Assembly: GCA_003993805.1 (NCBI GenBank)
Contig: RSEF01000005.1
Span: forward strand, 38,487,703-38,551,702
Length of the DNA stretch: 64,000 nucleotides
Source of the DNA: Himantopus leucocephalus
Taxonomy: Eukaryota > Chordata > Aves > Charadriiformes > Recurvirostridae
Reading direction: 5' to 3'
Below are positions 14,531 through 26,280 of the stretch, piece after piece. The position numbers were made by a program, and so were the translations under genes. The notes beneath the pieces were generated by a model. It was given only the letters and a program-made list of their open reading frames with translations, made no database searches and was not told the origin of the DNA. Within the stretch, counting starts at the first letter, position 1. Each line of letters opens with the position of its first letter.

Positions 14531-14630
14531 NNNNNNNNNNNNNNNNNNNNNNNNNNNNNNNNNNNNNNNNNNNNNNNNNNNNNNNNNNNNNNNNNNNNNN
14601 NNNNNNNNNNNNNNNNNNNNNNNNNNNNNN
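14531..14630. other. Assembly gap (100 N)
   Basis: Exactly 100 N, a placeholder for a gap of unknown size. The left edge is CR1 sequence. Confidence 0.98.
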
Positions 14631-17600
14631 AAAACCATATATATTAGCTGGGAAATAATATTCAATGAGTTTGCTTTGTGTGCAGCTATCATATCATTTA
14701 CTCCTCTACTTTTCTATACGGTGACATCACAGTAAATTAATTTTGTCATACAAATACTGCATAATACACTTCATATGGTTTAATTATGTTTCATTAATGG
14801 ATTGAATCATGTGCTTTAAAAAGATCAACAAATTATTGTTTACTATGTCACTGAAGTGAAAATGCTGCCGTCCCCAAGCACTGTCTTTTGCTCTTACATT
14901 CAGCCTATGGTTTTGGCAATAGCAAAGGTGCCTTTTGGGGTTGTGTGAGGATAGAGGAGGCCACTCACTGGAAATTACTGAACTGTTTTAAAAAAGGATT
15001 TTAGTGAGTTTGAGGAATCTTATGATCCATTTTCAGGAAAATGTTTTGGTTTTTTGGTTGGTTGGTTGGTGGTTTTTTTTTTTAGGTAGTAGACAATCAG
15101 AAAAAGCTTGCTGGAGAGGGAAATGGAAGATGATTCGGAAGCATGTGAATGAGCTGGAGGAAAGACAGGATCCCCACATTTTCACTTATACCTGTCTTCA
15201 TTGGCTGGGAAGGTAATGTCCAGAGATGCTTACTCAAAAATTACAGTAGATGTTACTGTTTACTGTACAGTAAACGTTACTTTGAATTCAAGGTTATTGT
15301 TCAGGAATTTGTCAGAGATCAGTGTGAATATCAAATGTTTAGCTAGGTTTCCTTTCTTGTGGAGTAATAAAAGTTCAGGCATCTGAGAGAGATTTTGGGC
15401 TCCGTCTCTGTGTTAGGGTTGGACCTGGACCAATGCTGGGCTTTCAGACAATTCATTGTACTTGTTCTTTGCTTCTCCGTCCAAGACAATCCATGGCTTC
15501 CTCTCTGCACCTTACTGACCACGTAGTTCATGTTCATTGACAGGGAACAGAAGTGGGAGTGTAGCAGGTCATAATATAAAAAGCCTTTTAATATCGTTGG
15601 GACTTTGAATTATGGACAGCAGCATTCAAAAAGTTTTCCAGACACTTGACTGTTGAATATGAGAAGACCTGCATTCAGATGGCTGTATCAACATCAGTCA
15701 CCATTTCCACTGCTCTGATGTGGCCCGCTGGGAAGGGTTTGCACTACTAGAAAAGAATATGCCAAATTATCAGCAGGATGTGTCAGCGCCAGGTAGATAC
15801 GGGCATGGTGCACACATGTCTCTACTAGAGCAAAGTAAATTCTCACGGCGTAATTCCTGTGCTTAGACCAACACTTCTTCATGATTGCATCGCTTTCTCA
15901 GCCGTGACCCTGCAAAGCAAGCTTATTTTCCCTGACCTTTAAAGCGTTTTGAAAATCACTGTGGATACCAAAGCGCAAAATAATGTATAGTTTAGTTATT
16001 ATACATCTAGATATACATGCACACAGAGACCTTGATCTTATGCATGTTCTTTGCTTCTTAGTGAATAAGGTTACATTCACCTGCACTGAAACGTGTGTTG
16101 TTGATATGAGACAGGTTAATGGGATGGTCCACTTTTCTCTGTAAAATCAGCCTATCCTTATCATCGATGCTGTAACTCCTACTGGTCACATATTTAATAA
16201 TACACATACACTCAGACAGCTTGTTGCTGAAACAGCAGCTTAATTATAAGATAATCTTTAAAATGTCCATTTATCTTTTATGTATTTCATGGAAAAGGCA
16301 TAGGAGTTTTTAACAGAAATGTCAAGAAATAATGAGAGTGAATCATCCACTCTATGGTCAATATATTATAATCTATTGAGATTCTGGCCTCTAGAAAAGC
16401 AAAAACTCTGCCAGAAGAAATATGCATGTTTTTTCCTGAGACTTTACTGAGGTCACATGCAAGATTTCAATGGGCTTTTCATCAGGCAGCTTGTTCCTAC
16501 ATTTAAAAAGGAGAGTAGCTCCTGGGATATAACATGGCCTCAAGGATAGACTCCTGGGCCCCCAGGATAGACTCGTACCCAGAGCAAGCCTCAAAAAAAC
16601 AGTGTAATCAGCCTCTCAAATTACAATGCAATGTGGCAGAGATCTCTTCAGGTGATTCCTCACCCCCAAGCCAGAAGGCATAATCACGTAATAATTCCTT
16701 GTTAAGTGAGGGTGCGGTCATTTGCTAAAATCTTTGTTTGCAAAACATAAACAAGTTTTTCTTCCTTAGGGAAGAGAGAAAAGGAACAATTTTAAGGCTG
16801 GGGTTTTTTTTCCTTATTCAGATCATAACATCAGACCACAGCAGCGCAGATAAGAGCCCAGATGAAGTTTCCATTCACCACTGCACAATGAGTGACAAGC
16901 TTAGTCATGGGTGTTCTCTGAGTGTTTTTCCCTTCCTTCCATACACCCAGAAAAAGACAGATTTTTCCAGAAAATTGCTGAAGAGTGAATCATGTAGAGA
17001 CTCACTTACCATAGTCATAAAGCCTTGAACATGAGCCTAGCTGCTCCAGTCTCTGGATATGGCAATTACCTGGTATCTGCTCAAATTATCTTAAGTCAAG
17101 GGAAGTCTTCATTGAAGATATTAGCTACTGCCATCTGGTTTGGGCACCCACATTCCCAGAAGTGATGTTGCTCTGTGGTCTTCACGCTTGACCTCCCTTG
17201 AGGTTGCTATTGAACCTCCACTGGGTTTTTTGGCAGTAAATAGCTACTTGCCCCATGACTTGTAAATCCCCAGAAAGGCAATGAAGGGACTGCAAAGTGA
17301 GATTGATCTGTTTATTAAGTAAGAATGATATTTTGAACTGAGCCTAATTACTGCAATTTCTGTGCAGGAAAGGCAGCTCAAAAGATCCCTCATGGAAAAA
17401 AGTTTATGTTGTGGGACAAAGATGTCCCTCTTCAAAAGCAGATTATGGTCACCATGTCTAGGGGTTTTATTTGGACACACCAGCACCCTGACATGCTAAC
17501 ATTTCATAGTCAAACTGACAGTGAAAGAAAGAATTTAACATCAGCCTTTATGGACAGATGATGAAAAGCATGAATTAAGGTCAATTAATCCATTGTGACA

Positions 17601-20600
17601 ATGAATTAGGAGTAATTGGAACCTTGCTTCGGCCACAAGATGAGTTTCAGGAACACTGGCTTGTCTACCAAATTGATGATTTAAATGTATATGAATTAAA
17701 TCATAAAAAAAAATCAACATTTTAAATAAATGGTGACCTCCTTTAGTTACAATATTTTTCACTCTTTTTACTTTTATAACTAATTAGGCAAGACAGTCAT
17801 TCCATAAGGTCTTTCCCCATTAGACCTCCTTTCTATCAGTTAAGTCACCGTATTGTCCCTGCAACACCCAGATTCCTTTTCCGTTTTCCTGTAGGCCTTT
17901 GTAAACCACAATAAAAAATAGAATTTCAAAACTTATGAGAAAAGACATTGACAGTATCTTTTTTCCACAATACTTAAAATTCCTTTGAGTCTGCTTTTTC
18001 TACACACTACATGAAGTCTTGGATTTTCTTTTCTGCGTTGCCTTCTGAAAGGTTCACTGGAGAAAGATACTACTAGCTACTTGGAAACAATGAAGTATGT
18101 TTGAAAAGGAAGGTTTTAATTACAAGTAGTGATTTTTTTGCTAAGCTGCATGTGTTTTGTTAAATGTGATGTCATTTGGCCAGCAAAGAGAGGGGCAGCC
18201 CCATGTCAGAGACGGTAAAGCTGTGTTCAGCCTATTCAAACACCAGGACAGGGACTTTGAGGTTTAAGAGGAATAATGTAGCATTTGCCCAACCTGAGCT
18301 GAAAGCTGTGCAAGTGTGATTGATAGCTACTGTCAATTCTGCTGTTAAATTTCAACTTATGATAATCACCTAATAACATTGATTTTTGTTGCTATTATGT
18401 GGCTGGATAGCTCGCTATCAGCTCTTGAGGCAGAAAAAAATTAAAAGAAGAAAAAAATTGCCTATCAGAAAAACAAATGCGTGAACAAGAGGTAACCACC
18501 AACAAGATCCTCAGAAGCGCATGAGTGTCAAGATCTTAATTAAACTTTATTTACAAAAAAAAGCAAGTCGTATTTTAAATCGAACAAAGCGTATGTCCTG
18601 CCATGAGGGCGTTTGGAACTGTGTACAGGACAAAGTGACTGCAGTTTTGTTTTACGGCTAGCACTACAACTATTTATATGTGTAAATTATTAATTTTATA
18701 ACTTGATATGAATATGTATTCCACATTTCATGTAGCCAAAGTAATAGTCAGGCAGTACTTGCTCAGAATAACATCTGGCAAACATCCTACAAAATAGCTG
18801 AATTTTGTTCGAAACATTAATTTAAGAGAAGAAAACAAATCTTTGATATCACTTTTATTAGCAAGCCATTCAGAAGAGAATTTAGGGAACAGTACTTTCA
18901 TGGTTCTGCATTAGGAGGAAAAATTGCTTTAATTAGATATGGTAAGTGATCAATTCTGCACGCTATGATTAAGAGGACAGCTCTAGTAATTATATATACA
19001 ATAAGATGTCCAAGTCCATGAACATCTGTTCCTAATCATCACACTCTGAATACAGAAAAAACTTACATTTGTATTCATTTTGTGTCACAGAAACCCAAAT
19101 CCAAACTATTGTCTTGTGATCTTTATGCAAAAATGTCAACTCTATGTTTAATAAAATAAAAAAAAAAAACAAAGTATATGCCATATTTTCATTAACTTAA
19201 TAAAAAAAATCTTTATGATACAGATACCATATTATTTATGGCCTGGCTATACACAACATGTATAATCAGTTTTTGTTAAAACTTTTTTGACAGAATAATT
19301 GTATTGCTACAACTACTGGTGTGGATGTAATTACAGCAATATGAATGTGCCTTATATTTTGTAGGATTTATTCTCCTTCTGATGCAAAGAAATCTGTATA
19401 GCAGTAGAAAGCACCTTTGTAGGAATATGAATGCACCAATACTTGTAGGATAGAACAGAAAGGGCAGAAATACAATGCTTTAATTATCTTAAGTAATCTA
19501 GAGGAAGAAGACATTTTGAATTCTCACTCAGGCAGTACAAAAACATCTTGTTTTCTGCTTTTTTGTTTAACTTGGATCATACTGCATTCTAAAGACAAAG
19601 TGGAGCACCATAATTCTTGAGAGATAAGGCATGAGAGTTAAAAGGTATACTCACTGAGCTCCTCAAAAATTTTCCAGTAGTATGTAGGGACTTCCTAAAT
19701 AAAGAGACAAGGAGATGAAATAAGATGAAGCATTATCACCACTCACCCATATTGAAGACAATGTTTTTGTAGCCATAATGATCAGAAAGATGTAAGAACC
19801 AGAATTCTGATTTTCTTCCCCTATATGGTCTTTCAATGTTCTCTGTTTCAGCAACTTAAAAAAAAAACCCCAAACTACAAAGGAAAACCCCAACAACAAA
19901 CTCTACTATCTTACTGGCATTTCAGCAGGACAATAACTGCTGAAAGCCAACTGTAATTTTCATTGCCAGCTAGAGGTTTCCCAGAAATTAACTTTGCCTG
20001 TACTGACAATTGCACAGTGGAGGTTTTACTTATAAAATCCAGATAATAAACTACTGCTTGTTCATTAACTAATAGAACTGGGAAAGTGGAAAGTCTGATC
20101 TCCAAAATCATCTATCACCAAAGATCCTTTTTTTTTTTTTTTGAGAAAGGGGATTTTTGTTTACATCATATACTTATTTCTTGTTTTCCTTGGAAGCTGT
20201 GGGAGGACAAGAAATGTGAAAAATCAACAACTGCAAACCAGCAGGGAAGATACTTTAAACACTTTATTTCTGGCTTTCTTCTTCTTCACTTATATTGGTA
20301 TTAAATGACCAGTTAATGTCTTTGAGAAAGAAAAGATACAGGAAAGATTTCAAAGCCCGGTCCTTTCAGTAGAAATCTCTTTAGTGTTGAGAACTTTGAT
20401 TTCTGGTCTGTCAAAATTTATGTTTCTGAGGGCTGTCTGACTTGAAAACCTTTGCAATGCAGCTAACTCAGCTATGGCTCCAGTCTTCTGATCGGTGGAT
20501 TATTGCTTTCCCGGAGAGATTCTCTATTTCATTACAATGCACCATTTGGGACAGACTTATTTCTCTGTTGTCAGGATTTACTGTTTAATCCCAGAAACAC

Positions 20601-23200
20601 TGGGATATACTTGGTAGCAAAGGATATGGTTTCTGGGGAGGAATATCTATTTAAAAAGTAAATCAGTTTTAAGGTAATCATAATGTTACTTATGGTAATT
20701 TTCTATTTAATTTCAAATGTAAGTACTTGCCCTAAATGTAGTTCTTAACTTACCACTCCATACTAAAAAGGTAAGAAAAAGCTCACTAAAACATGAAATA
20801 TATATATGTGAATGTCTGTACAGTCAGATTCCTAAAAAGATGTTAACAATTTAAAAATCATTGAATCTTTGTTTTACAAAAATATTATACTAGCAAATTT
20901 TACTGCTTTCCCTTGTCTGCGCTATTTACTTACTATATTGAACTTCTCTGTTTACATAATGAAAGTCTCAACAGTTGCCTTTTTTCCTCATAGCCATATT
21001 TACTTCCAAGTTCTTGATAGTATGACAGTTGATAGCCATAAAATTAACTGCTAAGTGCTGTATTGTCAGACGGTGCATTAATTGCACTTACTATGCAACT
21101 TTGCTCCACTTGCGTTCTGCTCACTTGCTAACTCCCTGCAGGACAGTTTTGAACACCCCACAAGCTCTTCAAACAGCTGACAGCATGCCACAAACATCCA
21201 TTCCTCCACAAGAGACGCAGGACAGGCAAATCAACGCTGCAAGTTTAAGGTTCAGCATATCTTGGGGACTGCTGGAACAAGACAGGGGCACTTAATCCCA
21301 TCAGGAATCTGGGAGTCTCACTCCCCAAAGGGCTGTTTTTACACTAGAAAGCTTTAGAAAAACTTTGAGAAGACACTCAGTTGTCGCTGATGCTAGCTGA
21401 CCTCCCCTAGCGCTAACAATGTTTAAAGTGTTGGTTTTTCCCCAAGACCAGGATTTGGAAGATGCTTACTGATGCATCAGTTGACACGTGTTAACAGCCT
21501 ACTACAAACAAGGCGATCTTGAGTCAAAGGCTACCCTGAAGTTTTATCACGCGTTAACTAACCCTGAACCCTCGTGCAGGTCAGCTGACTGTGACAAGGA
21601 AAGAAAGGTACCAGCGAGGACTGAGCTATCGAACCTTCAGCTCTGCCCAAAGGGATCAGTCCTGATGGTCCCCATCCTTCCAGCGGGTCTCATGGGACGT
21701 GACCCGAGACAATTCAACTCACTGACCTGGTAGACAATGACTCTTTCTTTAATGCTTTGTTCCGGATTTCTTTTCTGCCACCTTAGCAAATGGCATCGGC
21801 CGTGGAGGAGTCCAAAGTGTGCCAAAGCAAGTGCAAAAGGGGGTGTGGGGGAAAAGGCGTTGAACAAGTTGCTAGATCAGCTCAAGCCATGACACATACC
21901 TTTGCCCTCACACCTGCTTTCAGTATGACATAATATTAAGGGTGCTGACAAAGGAGCTCCGGCAAGTCTCGCTGTTGTAGTTGGAGGAGACACCACACCA
22001 AAATATGGCTGCTCTGCCAGGAGCCGCTGCCTGCACAGCAGGCAGAGGAACGGCGCGAGTACCGGTGCCTCAGCTGCTTCTGTGCAACACCGAGCCCCCA
22101 GTCAAGGTGGGTTTAAGGCTCTGGACTTTGCACTTTTGAAGTGGCTGAGGCAAAAACATATGTTCCACTCTGTCAGCCCTGCGGAGGAGAGGTCGAAACC
22201 TCCAGCAGAGGGGTGGGATGGGCAGGTGGGGTTAATGACCTCTCGAGCAGTCACGGCAAAGTGTGCTAGCACTGGTGTGTCACTGTCAGCCTCTCGGCGA
22301 GAGGGGCTGTATAACCATACCAGCACCGTCAGAAGACTTCCTTCTATAAGCAGGGCTTCAATTTGTGTCTAACTAACTAGATCGTGAGACATCAGCTCTA
22401 CAAATCACGTTGTGAGGTATTAAAAATATTATTTTTAGTTTCTCACTGATATAAAGAATACTCTTCCCCTCTTCCCTTTCTCTCACTGGGGCCTTTGCAG
22501 TTCAGCTCTCGGCACTGAAGGGGTCTGGCTTTGCGAACGGAAGAATCTGAAAACAAGACTCAAAATGTTTAAAACTCTCTGCTCTAAAAAAGTATGAAGC
22601 TGTTCATCTGTAAACTCTGCTGTCAAAAAAATGCATTAGTGTGTAACAAGATACCCAGGCTTTACTGACACTTACCAATTATCCCCATCCTCTAAAACAA
22701 ATCTCCTTAAAATCACCCTGCCAGCATGATAATGTCCTGTTTTAGTCTACTGAACTCTACTAATATGTACCATAGAGGCAGGTGTAAGCAACAGATAGGC
22801 AGGACTTAGCAGTTTTGAAAATGAGATTCTAGAATGGAAAATAAGAAAATATAGAATAAATTTTAGAAGGGAAAATCAAAGTTTCTACAGCGTAAGGATA
22901 CACAGAGCTTTACATGGCAGAGGGATAGCTCATATGTAATTGAATGATGCAGGATTTTTAATTAAAATGTGGTGACGCCTTTCATGCCTGTGATACACAG
23001 CACTGTAAACAAACTTTGTGCATGTCCAAAGGTGCAGGTGACATTGTGAATTGCCTTATTTCACACCTTCATGCCTTTATTCGTGACCTGTGCAACGCTG
23101 TTACATTGTACGTGCCACCACAGCTTTGTCTGGGGAGCTGTGGACTGGTCACAAGAAGCGCTTGGAAAGGTTCAATACTTGGTCCTGCTCTGGCTCTTTT

Positions 23201-23302
23201 CCTCTGGGTGGTCCTTGTGCAGGATAGTGTACAGGATCCACTCTTCTGTGCAGGATAGTGTACAGGATCAGGATCTTCCTCTGGGTGGTCCTTGTGCAGG
23301 AT
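23201..23302. repeat. Compound direct repeat
   Basis: A 25-bp unit starting CCTCTGGGTGGTCC occurs at 23201-23225 and 23278-23302. A 22-bp unit starting GTGCAGGATAGTG occurs at 23217-23238 and 23248-23269. All copies look identical. The block abuts the inverted repeat that follows. Confidence 0.85.
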
Positions 23303-23498
23303 TTGCCCTTGGCGATGATGAAGGTGTGTGATAGAGATTGTGATTGCTTCGGTTACAAACTCGTTCCAGTATAATGATATGGAGACCATTGCTGGGTGCA
23401 ACCTGTATGCATGGGGAAAGAGTTTCTAACCTGAGCAATCACAATCTCGATCACACACTTCCATTGTCATCACGCTTCCCACAAAAGCCAGGGGCAAA
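23302..23498. repeat. Long imperfect inverted repeat (hairpin-forming)
   Basis: The left arm 23302-23367 pairs with the right arm 23415-23498 read in reverse complement, leaving a 47-nt loop. The best core is GTGTGTGAT-n-GAGATTG then TGATTGCT (23324-23348 against 23434-23458, one mismatch in 25). Pairing continues inward through GGTTA-n-AAACTC-n-TTCC and outward through TTTGCCC-n-TGGC, with about 15- and 3-nt insertions in the right arm. Function unknown. Confidence 0.85.
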
Positions 23499-24930
23499 CA
23501 AATGAAGTAAAGTAGCACCAGTAAACAAAAATAAATAAAATCACTACTCTTGGGGCTTGTTTCTCCTGGTGTTTTACCTTCACATGGAAAACTAAAGCAT
23601 CCGACTGCTACTGTGAAAATCACATCATGCTTCAAGGGAACAAGCACGCTGTCCACCAGAAAACCTGATTTGCCAACAAAGGGCAGCAGATGCCCTCCTG
23701 AGGAAGACATGAGTTTTCAATGCTTGTGGAATTAAAGTATTTACAACTCTGTGAACATCACTCTGCAAGTGGGGCTGTGGACTCAGCGTTCTAAGACACA
23801 TCTCTGACTCTCTCAGGTGGCTTTTTCTGATGCAGATTTGCCTAACTCATAATTTCAGACTCTCAAAAGGAGTAAAAATAAAGCTGTAATGACCAGCTCC
23901 AGCTACAGCCAGAAGATAGCCCTCTCAGCCCTCGACTTGTCAAAGTGGCAGCATTACACTTGGTAAAAAGGCTACATGTTCAGGGTCTACGGCTACTTGA
24001 TCCTGGCGCAAGACCATGTGCACACACGTGCATGTAAACAAGAAAGAGGGGGAGGAAAATGCGAGAAAAATCAAAGGATTTTGGCACACGATGGCTTTTA
24101 CATGACAAAAAAGTGTGAACAGTACAACAATGCAGCAATAACGTGTCTTAATGTGTCCAAACTTTGTAACATCGACATTTTGCAGTTGAATTAATCTTGC
24201 TGATTATTATAGCTGCTCTTAGCTTGCCATGCCTGACTGCTTTTTCAGATAAGCATTAAGGGATTAATAAGATTCAGAATTGTATCTCGTTCATTACAAC
24301 CACACTTTAATGTGAAGTGTGTACCTAAATCAAATAAAGTCCTTTGACAATGCGTATCCGACGGCACAGGAATTTATCTGATGCAAAAGTGCTGCTTGGC
24401 TCTCGACAGAGCTGTCGGGCAGTAACTCCAGCGGAGGGGACCTGTGCGTAGTGCTGTGCCCTGGAGGGATACCGCTGGATCCAAGGAGAACAAACGTGGG
24501 AGACGTGACCCGCCTGGGTCGGGGCCTGGAGTTTGCAGCTCAAGGGGCAGCAGCAGCGACACGGCCCGTTTGTAATCCTGGCAGGGGACGGAAACGGCCC
24601 CCGTGGATTTTGGGTGCGAAACGTGCCGGGTTGCAGCTGAATACGCGTGTACATCCCGTGCCGTCACCTGCCGCCGTGCCGCAGCGCGGGACCCCCCCGC
24701 ACGGCCGGGACGGGCTCCGCGCAGCCCCGCGCCCCCTGCGCGCCCCCGTCCCCACGCGCGGGGCTCCGCCGGTGCGTGACGGCCTCCCGCGGGGCGCGTG
24801 TCCCGTGTGCGTGTCCCCCCCCTCCTCGGGCACACGCGCCCCGCGTCCTGCGGCGGAGCGGTGGAGGTGCTGGCGGGGGGAAGGGGAGGGCGGCGCGGGT
24901 ACGGGACAGCGCCGGTGGCCGGCGTGCGGG

Positions 24931-24969
24931 ATGGATGGATGGATGGATGGATGGATGGATGGATGGATG
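24931..24969. repeat. (ATGG)n microsatellite
   Basis: About ten uninterrupted ATGG units inside the CpG island, upstream of the EGLN3 promoter. Its translation explains repetitive Trp-Met-Asp-Gly or His-Pro-Ser-Ile strings in overlapping open frames. Confidence 0.95.
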
Positions 24970-25122
24970 CCCGCGTCAGGCGGGCGGCGGCGGGGCGGCA
25001 AAATTAGAGTGGGGCGTGATGTGGGTAACTTGGGTGACACCGAGCTCGTCACGGACGCCTCGTGCCGCCGGGTTCCCAGCGCGGCTCGGCCGCAGGCAGC
25101 GTCCCTCCGCGATGTNGGAGGC

Positions 25123-25145
25123 TTTGTTTGTTTGTTTGTTTGTTT
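25123..25145. repeat. (TTTG)n microsatellite
   Basis: About six TTTG units, a few bases after an unresolved base at 25116. Confidence 0.9.
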
Positions 25146-25603
25146 AGCAAATCGCGGGCACGTTGCGTGTTGTGAGCGGAGCGGGGTGGTTATTTACTCA
25201 TGAGGCGGCTTTGATTGAATGCGATCCGTCCCGTCGGGGACAGACCGAGGAGCGACAGCGGGGTGGTATCTCGCGGCCGGCCGGTGCGGGGACGGTGTTA
25301 CCCAACAAGTCACGCCGGGAAAGGGCGCGTTTTCGTTCGGAAGCGGCCAACCGAGTCGGTTTGCCACTCAAGCTGTCCCGGCGTCGCACGAAGTCGCTGA
25401 CAGTCCGGGAGGCGTTTCCTGCCGGCAGAGCCAAACAACCCGGCGGGCCCTTTGGGGTAAATAACCAAGAGAAGTACTATTTTACTATATAAAACTTTTT
25501 GCAAACCTCACTTGGACGAACCCAAGAGCCCCGCACCGGCGGGGCAGGGCGAGGCGGGGCGTCGGTGCCCCGGCCCGGCTGCGGGACGGCTCGGCGGGGC
25601 GGC

Positions 25604-25617
25604 GGGGGGGGGGGGGG
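25604..25617. repeat. G14 homopolymer
   Basis: Fourteen consecutive G followed four bases later by an unresolved base (25622). It lies within other G-runs in the CpG island, so quadruplex formation and sequencing dropout are both plausible. Confidence 0.9.
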
Positions 25618-25721
25618 CAGCNCCGCCGACATGCGAGGGGAGAATTCCTCAATGGCGGTGGCCACGCCCACTCCCCGGAGGGGGTGGGGCTTGCGGCACC
25701 GTAGGCCCCGCCCAACGGGCG

Positions 25722-25728
25722 CACGTGT
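25722..25728 (+). promoter_or_regulatory. EGLN3: Candidate hypoxia-response core (CACGTGT) in the EGLN3 promoter
   Basis: An RCGTG core (ACGTG at 25723-25727) lies in the GC-rich promoter about 560 bp upstream of the ATG. HIF binds RCGTG, and EGLN3 is a known HIF target. CACGTG is also an E-box, so USF or MYC/MAX are equally possible binders. Confidence 0.35.
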
Positions 25729-25876
25729 GGAAGCCCCCGCCGCTTGTTCCCCGCGGGGCTGGCCACGCCCCTCGCTCGCCGATTGGCTGCCGGGGCGGTG
25801 GCGGGGCGGGGAGTGGGCGGGGCGAGCTGCGCCGCGCGGTGCCCCGCCGTGCCGCGGCGGGCGGGCGGGCTCCTCC

Positions 25877-25882
25877 CACGTG
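25877..25882. promoter_or_regulatory. EGLN3: Palindromic CACGTG (E-box / hypoxia-type core)
   Basis: A perfect CACGTG within CCCACGTGCGG contains an ACGTG core on both strands. It sits between the GC boxes and the inferred start site. It could bind HIF or bHLH-ZIP factors; the sequence cannot decide between them. Confidence 0.35.
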
Positions 25883-25927
25883 CGGCGGCGCCGCGCGAGC
25901 GGGCGGCGGGGCGAGCACACACATCCC

Positions 25928-25935
25928 GCACGTAG
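25928..25935 (-). promoter_or_regulatory. EGLN3: Candidate hypoxia-response core (CTACGTGC on the - strand)
   Basis: GCACGTAG on the + strand reads CTACGTGC on the - strand, a good match to the HIF core TACGTG. The same octamer recurs in intron 1 at 38893-38900. It lies about 80 bp upstream of the inferred start site. Confidence 0.4.
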
Positions 25936-26009
25936 CCGGCGTGTTAATCAGCGCGGGGCCATCTGCCGCCTCGGCCCGTAAATAGCGCGGGGGTTGCCGG
26001 GCGCGGTTC

Positions 26010-26280
26010 CCACACGGCCCCCGGGGGGACCCCGAACGCTGCTCGGGCGGCGGCGGCGGCAGCAGCAGCAGCAGCAGCGCGGGGCTCCGGTAGCACCGCC
26101 GCGGAGCGCATCGCATCGCAGCCCAGCCCGCCGCCGCGAAAGTTCTGCCTCGCCTCGCCTGGCCCCGCACGGCGGCGGAGCCTTTGCCCGGCTCGGCCTG
26201 GAGCCGGCGGCGACCCGGCCGGCATCGCCTCCCGACGCGGGGGCCGGGCAGGTCGGCGGCGCGCCCGTCCCCGCAGCGCC
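26010..26280 (+). other. EGLN3: EGLN3 5' UTR (inferred start site)
   Basis: This is GC-rich leader sequence between an inferred start near 26010 and the ATG. It has no ATG upstream of the start codon. It contains a CGG run followed directly by a CAG run (26046-26078). The start position is inferred from a TATA-like element at 25979 and from the few-hundred-base leader typical of this gene. No transcript evidence is available. Confidence 0.5.
26046..26078 (+). repeat. CGG/CAG trinucleotide repeat in the EGLN3 leader
   Basis: About five CGG units pass directly into about six CAG units. Under the inferred start site the repeat is transcribed in the 5' UTR. Short CGG and CAG runs in leaders can vary in length and affect translation; here the run is short. 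Confidence 0.75.

Larger units (their letters stand above)
1..24599. other. Upstream intergenic region, no gene recognised
   Basis: Mostly AT-rich unique sequence. All open frames are short, many use non-ATG starts, and none matches a known family. It contains the first assembly gap, four single-N duplications, CR1 fragments and the repeat cluster at 23.2-23.5 kb. The AT-rich stretch at about 18.5-19.3 kb is free of obvious repeats and could hold conserved non-coding elements, but this cannot be judged without alignment. In mammals a large gene-poor interval lies upstream of EGLN3. Confidence 0.7.
25678..26000 (+). promoter_or_regulatory. EGLN3: EGLN3 core and proximal promoter elements
   Basis: Visible elements, upstream to downstream: CACC and GC-box motifs (25678-25690, 25707-25713); an inverted CCAAT box ATTGG (25782-25786); tandem Sp1-type GC boxes (25803-25811 and 25815-25823); and a TATA-like TAAATAG (25979-25985). 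The order and spacing suggest initiation near 26010. Two other candidates exist: a better TATATAAAA at 25486-25494 lies about 790 bp upstream of the ATG, and dispersed CpG-island initiation is possible. Motif matches are direct; function is inferred. Confidence 0.55.

Noticed and set aside
23426..23710. 94-codon - strand frame with a hydrophobic, membrane-like stretch
   Set aside because: It overlaps one arm of the inverted repeat, matches no known protein, and the hydrophobic stretch comes from AT-rich DNA. Not supported as a gene.
24451..25203. 250-codon + strand and 170-codon - strand open frames upstream of the promoter
   Set aside because: They include the (ATGG)n microsatellite, and the + strand frame also spans an unresolved base. 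No family resemblance; GC-rich chance frames.
25486..25494. TATATAAAA as the main EGLN3 TATA box
   Set aside because: It would give a leader of about 760 nt spanning all GC boxes, the CCAAT box and the G14 run, which would then lie downstream of the start site. The TATA-like element at 25979 fits the promoter elements better. It could serve a minor start.
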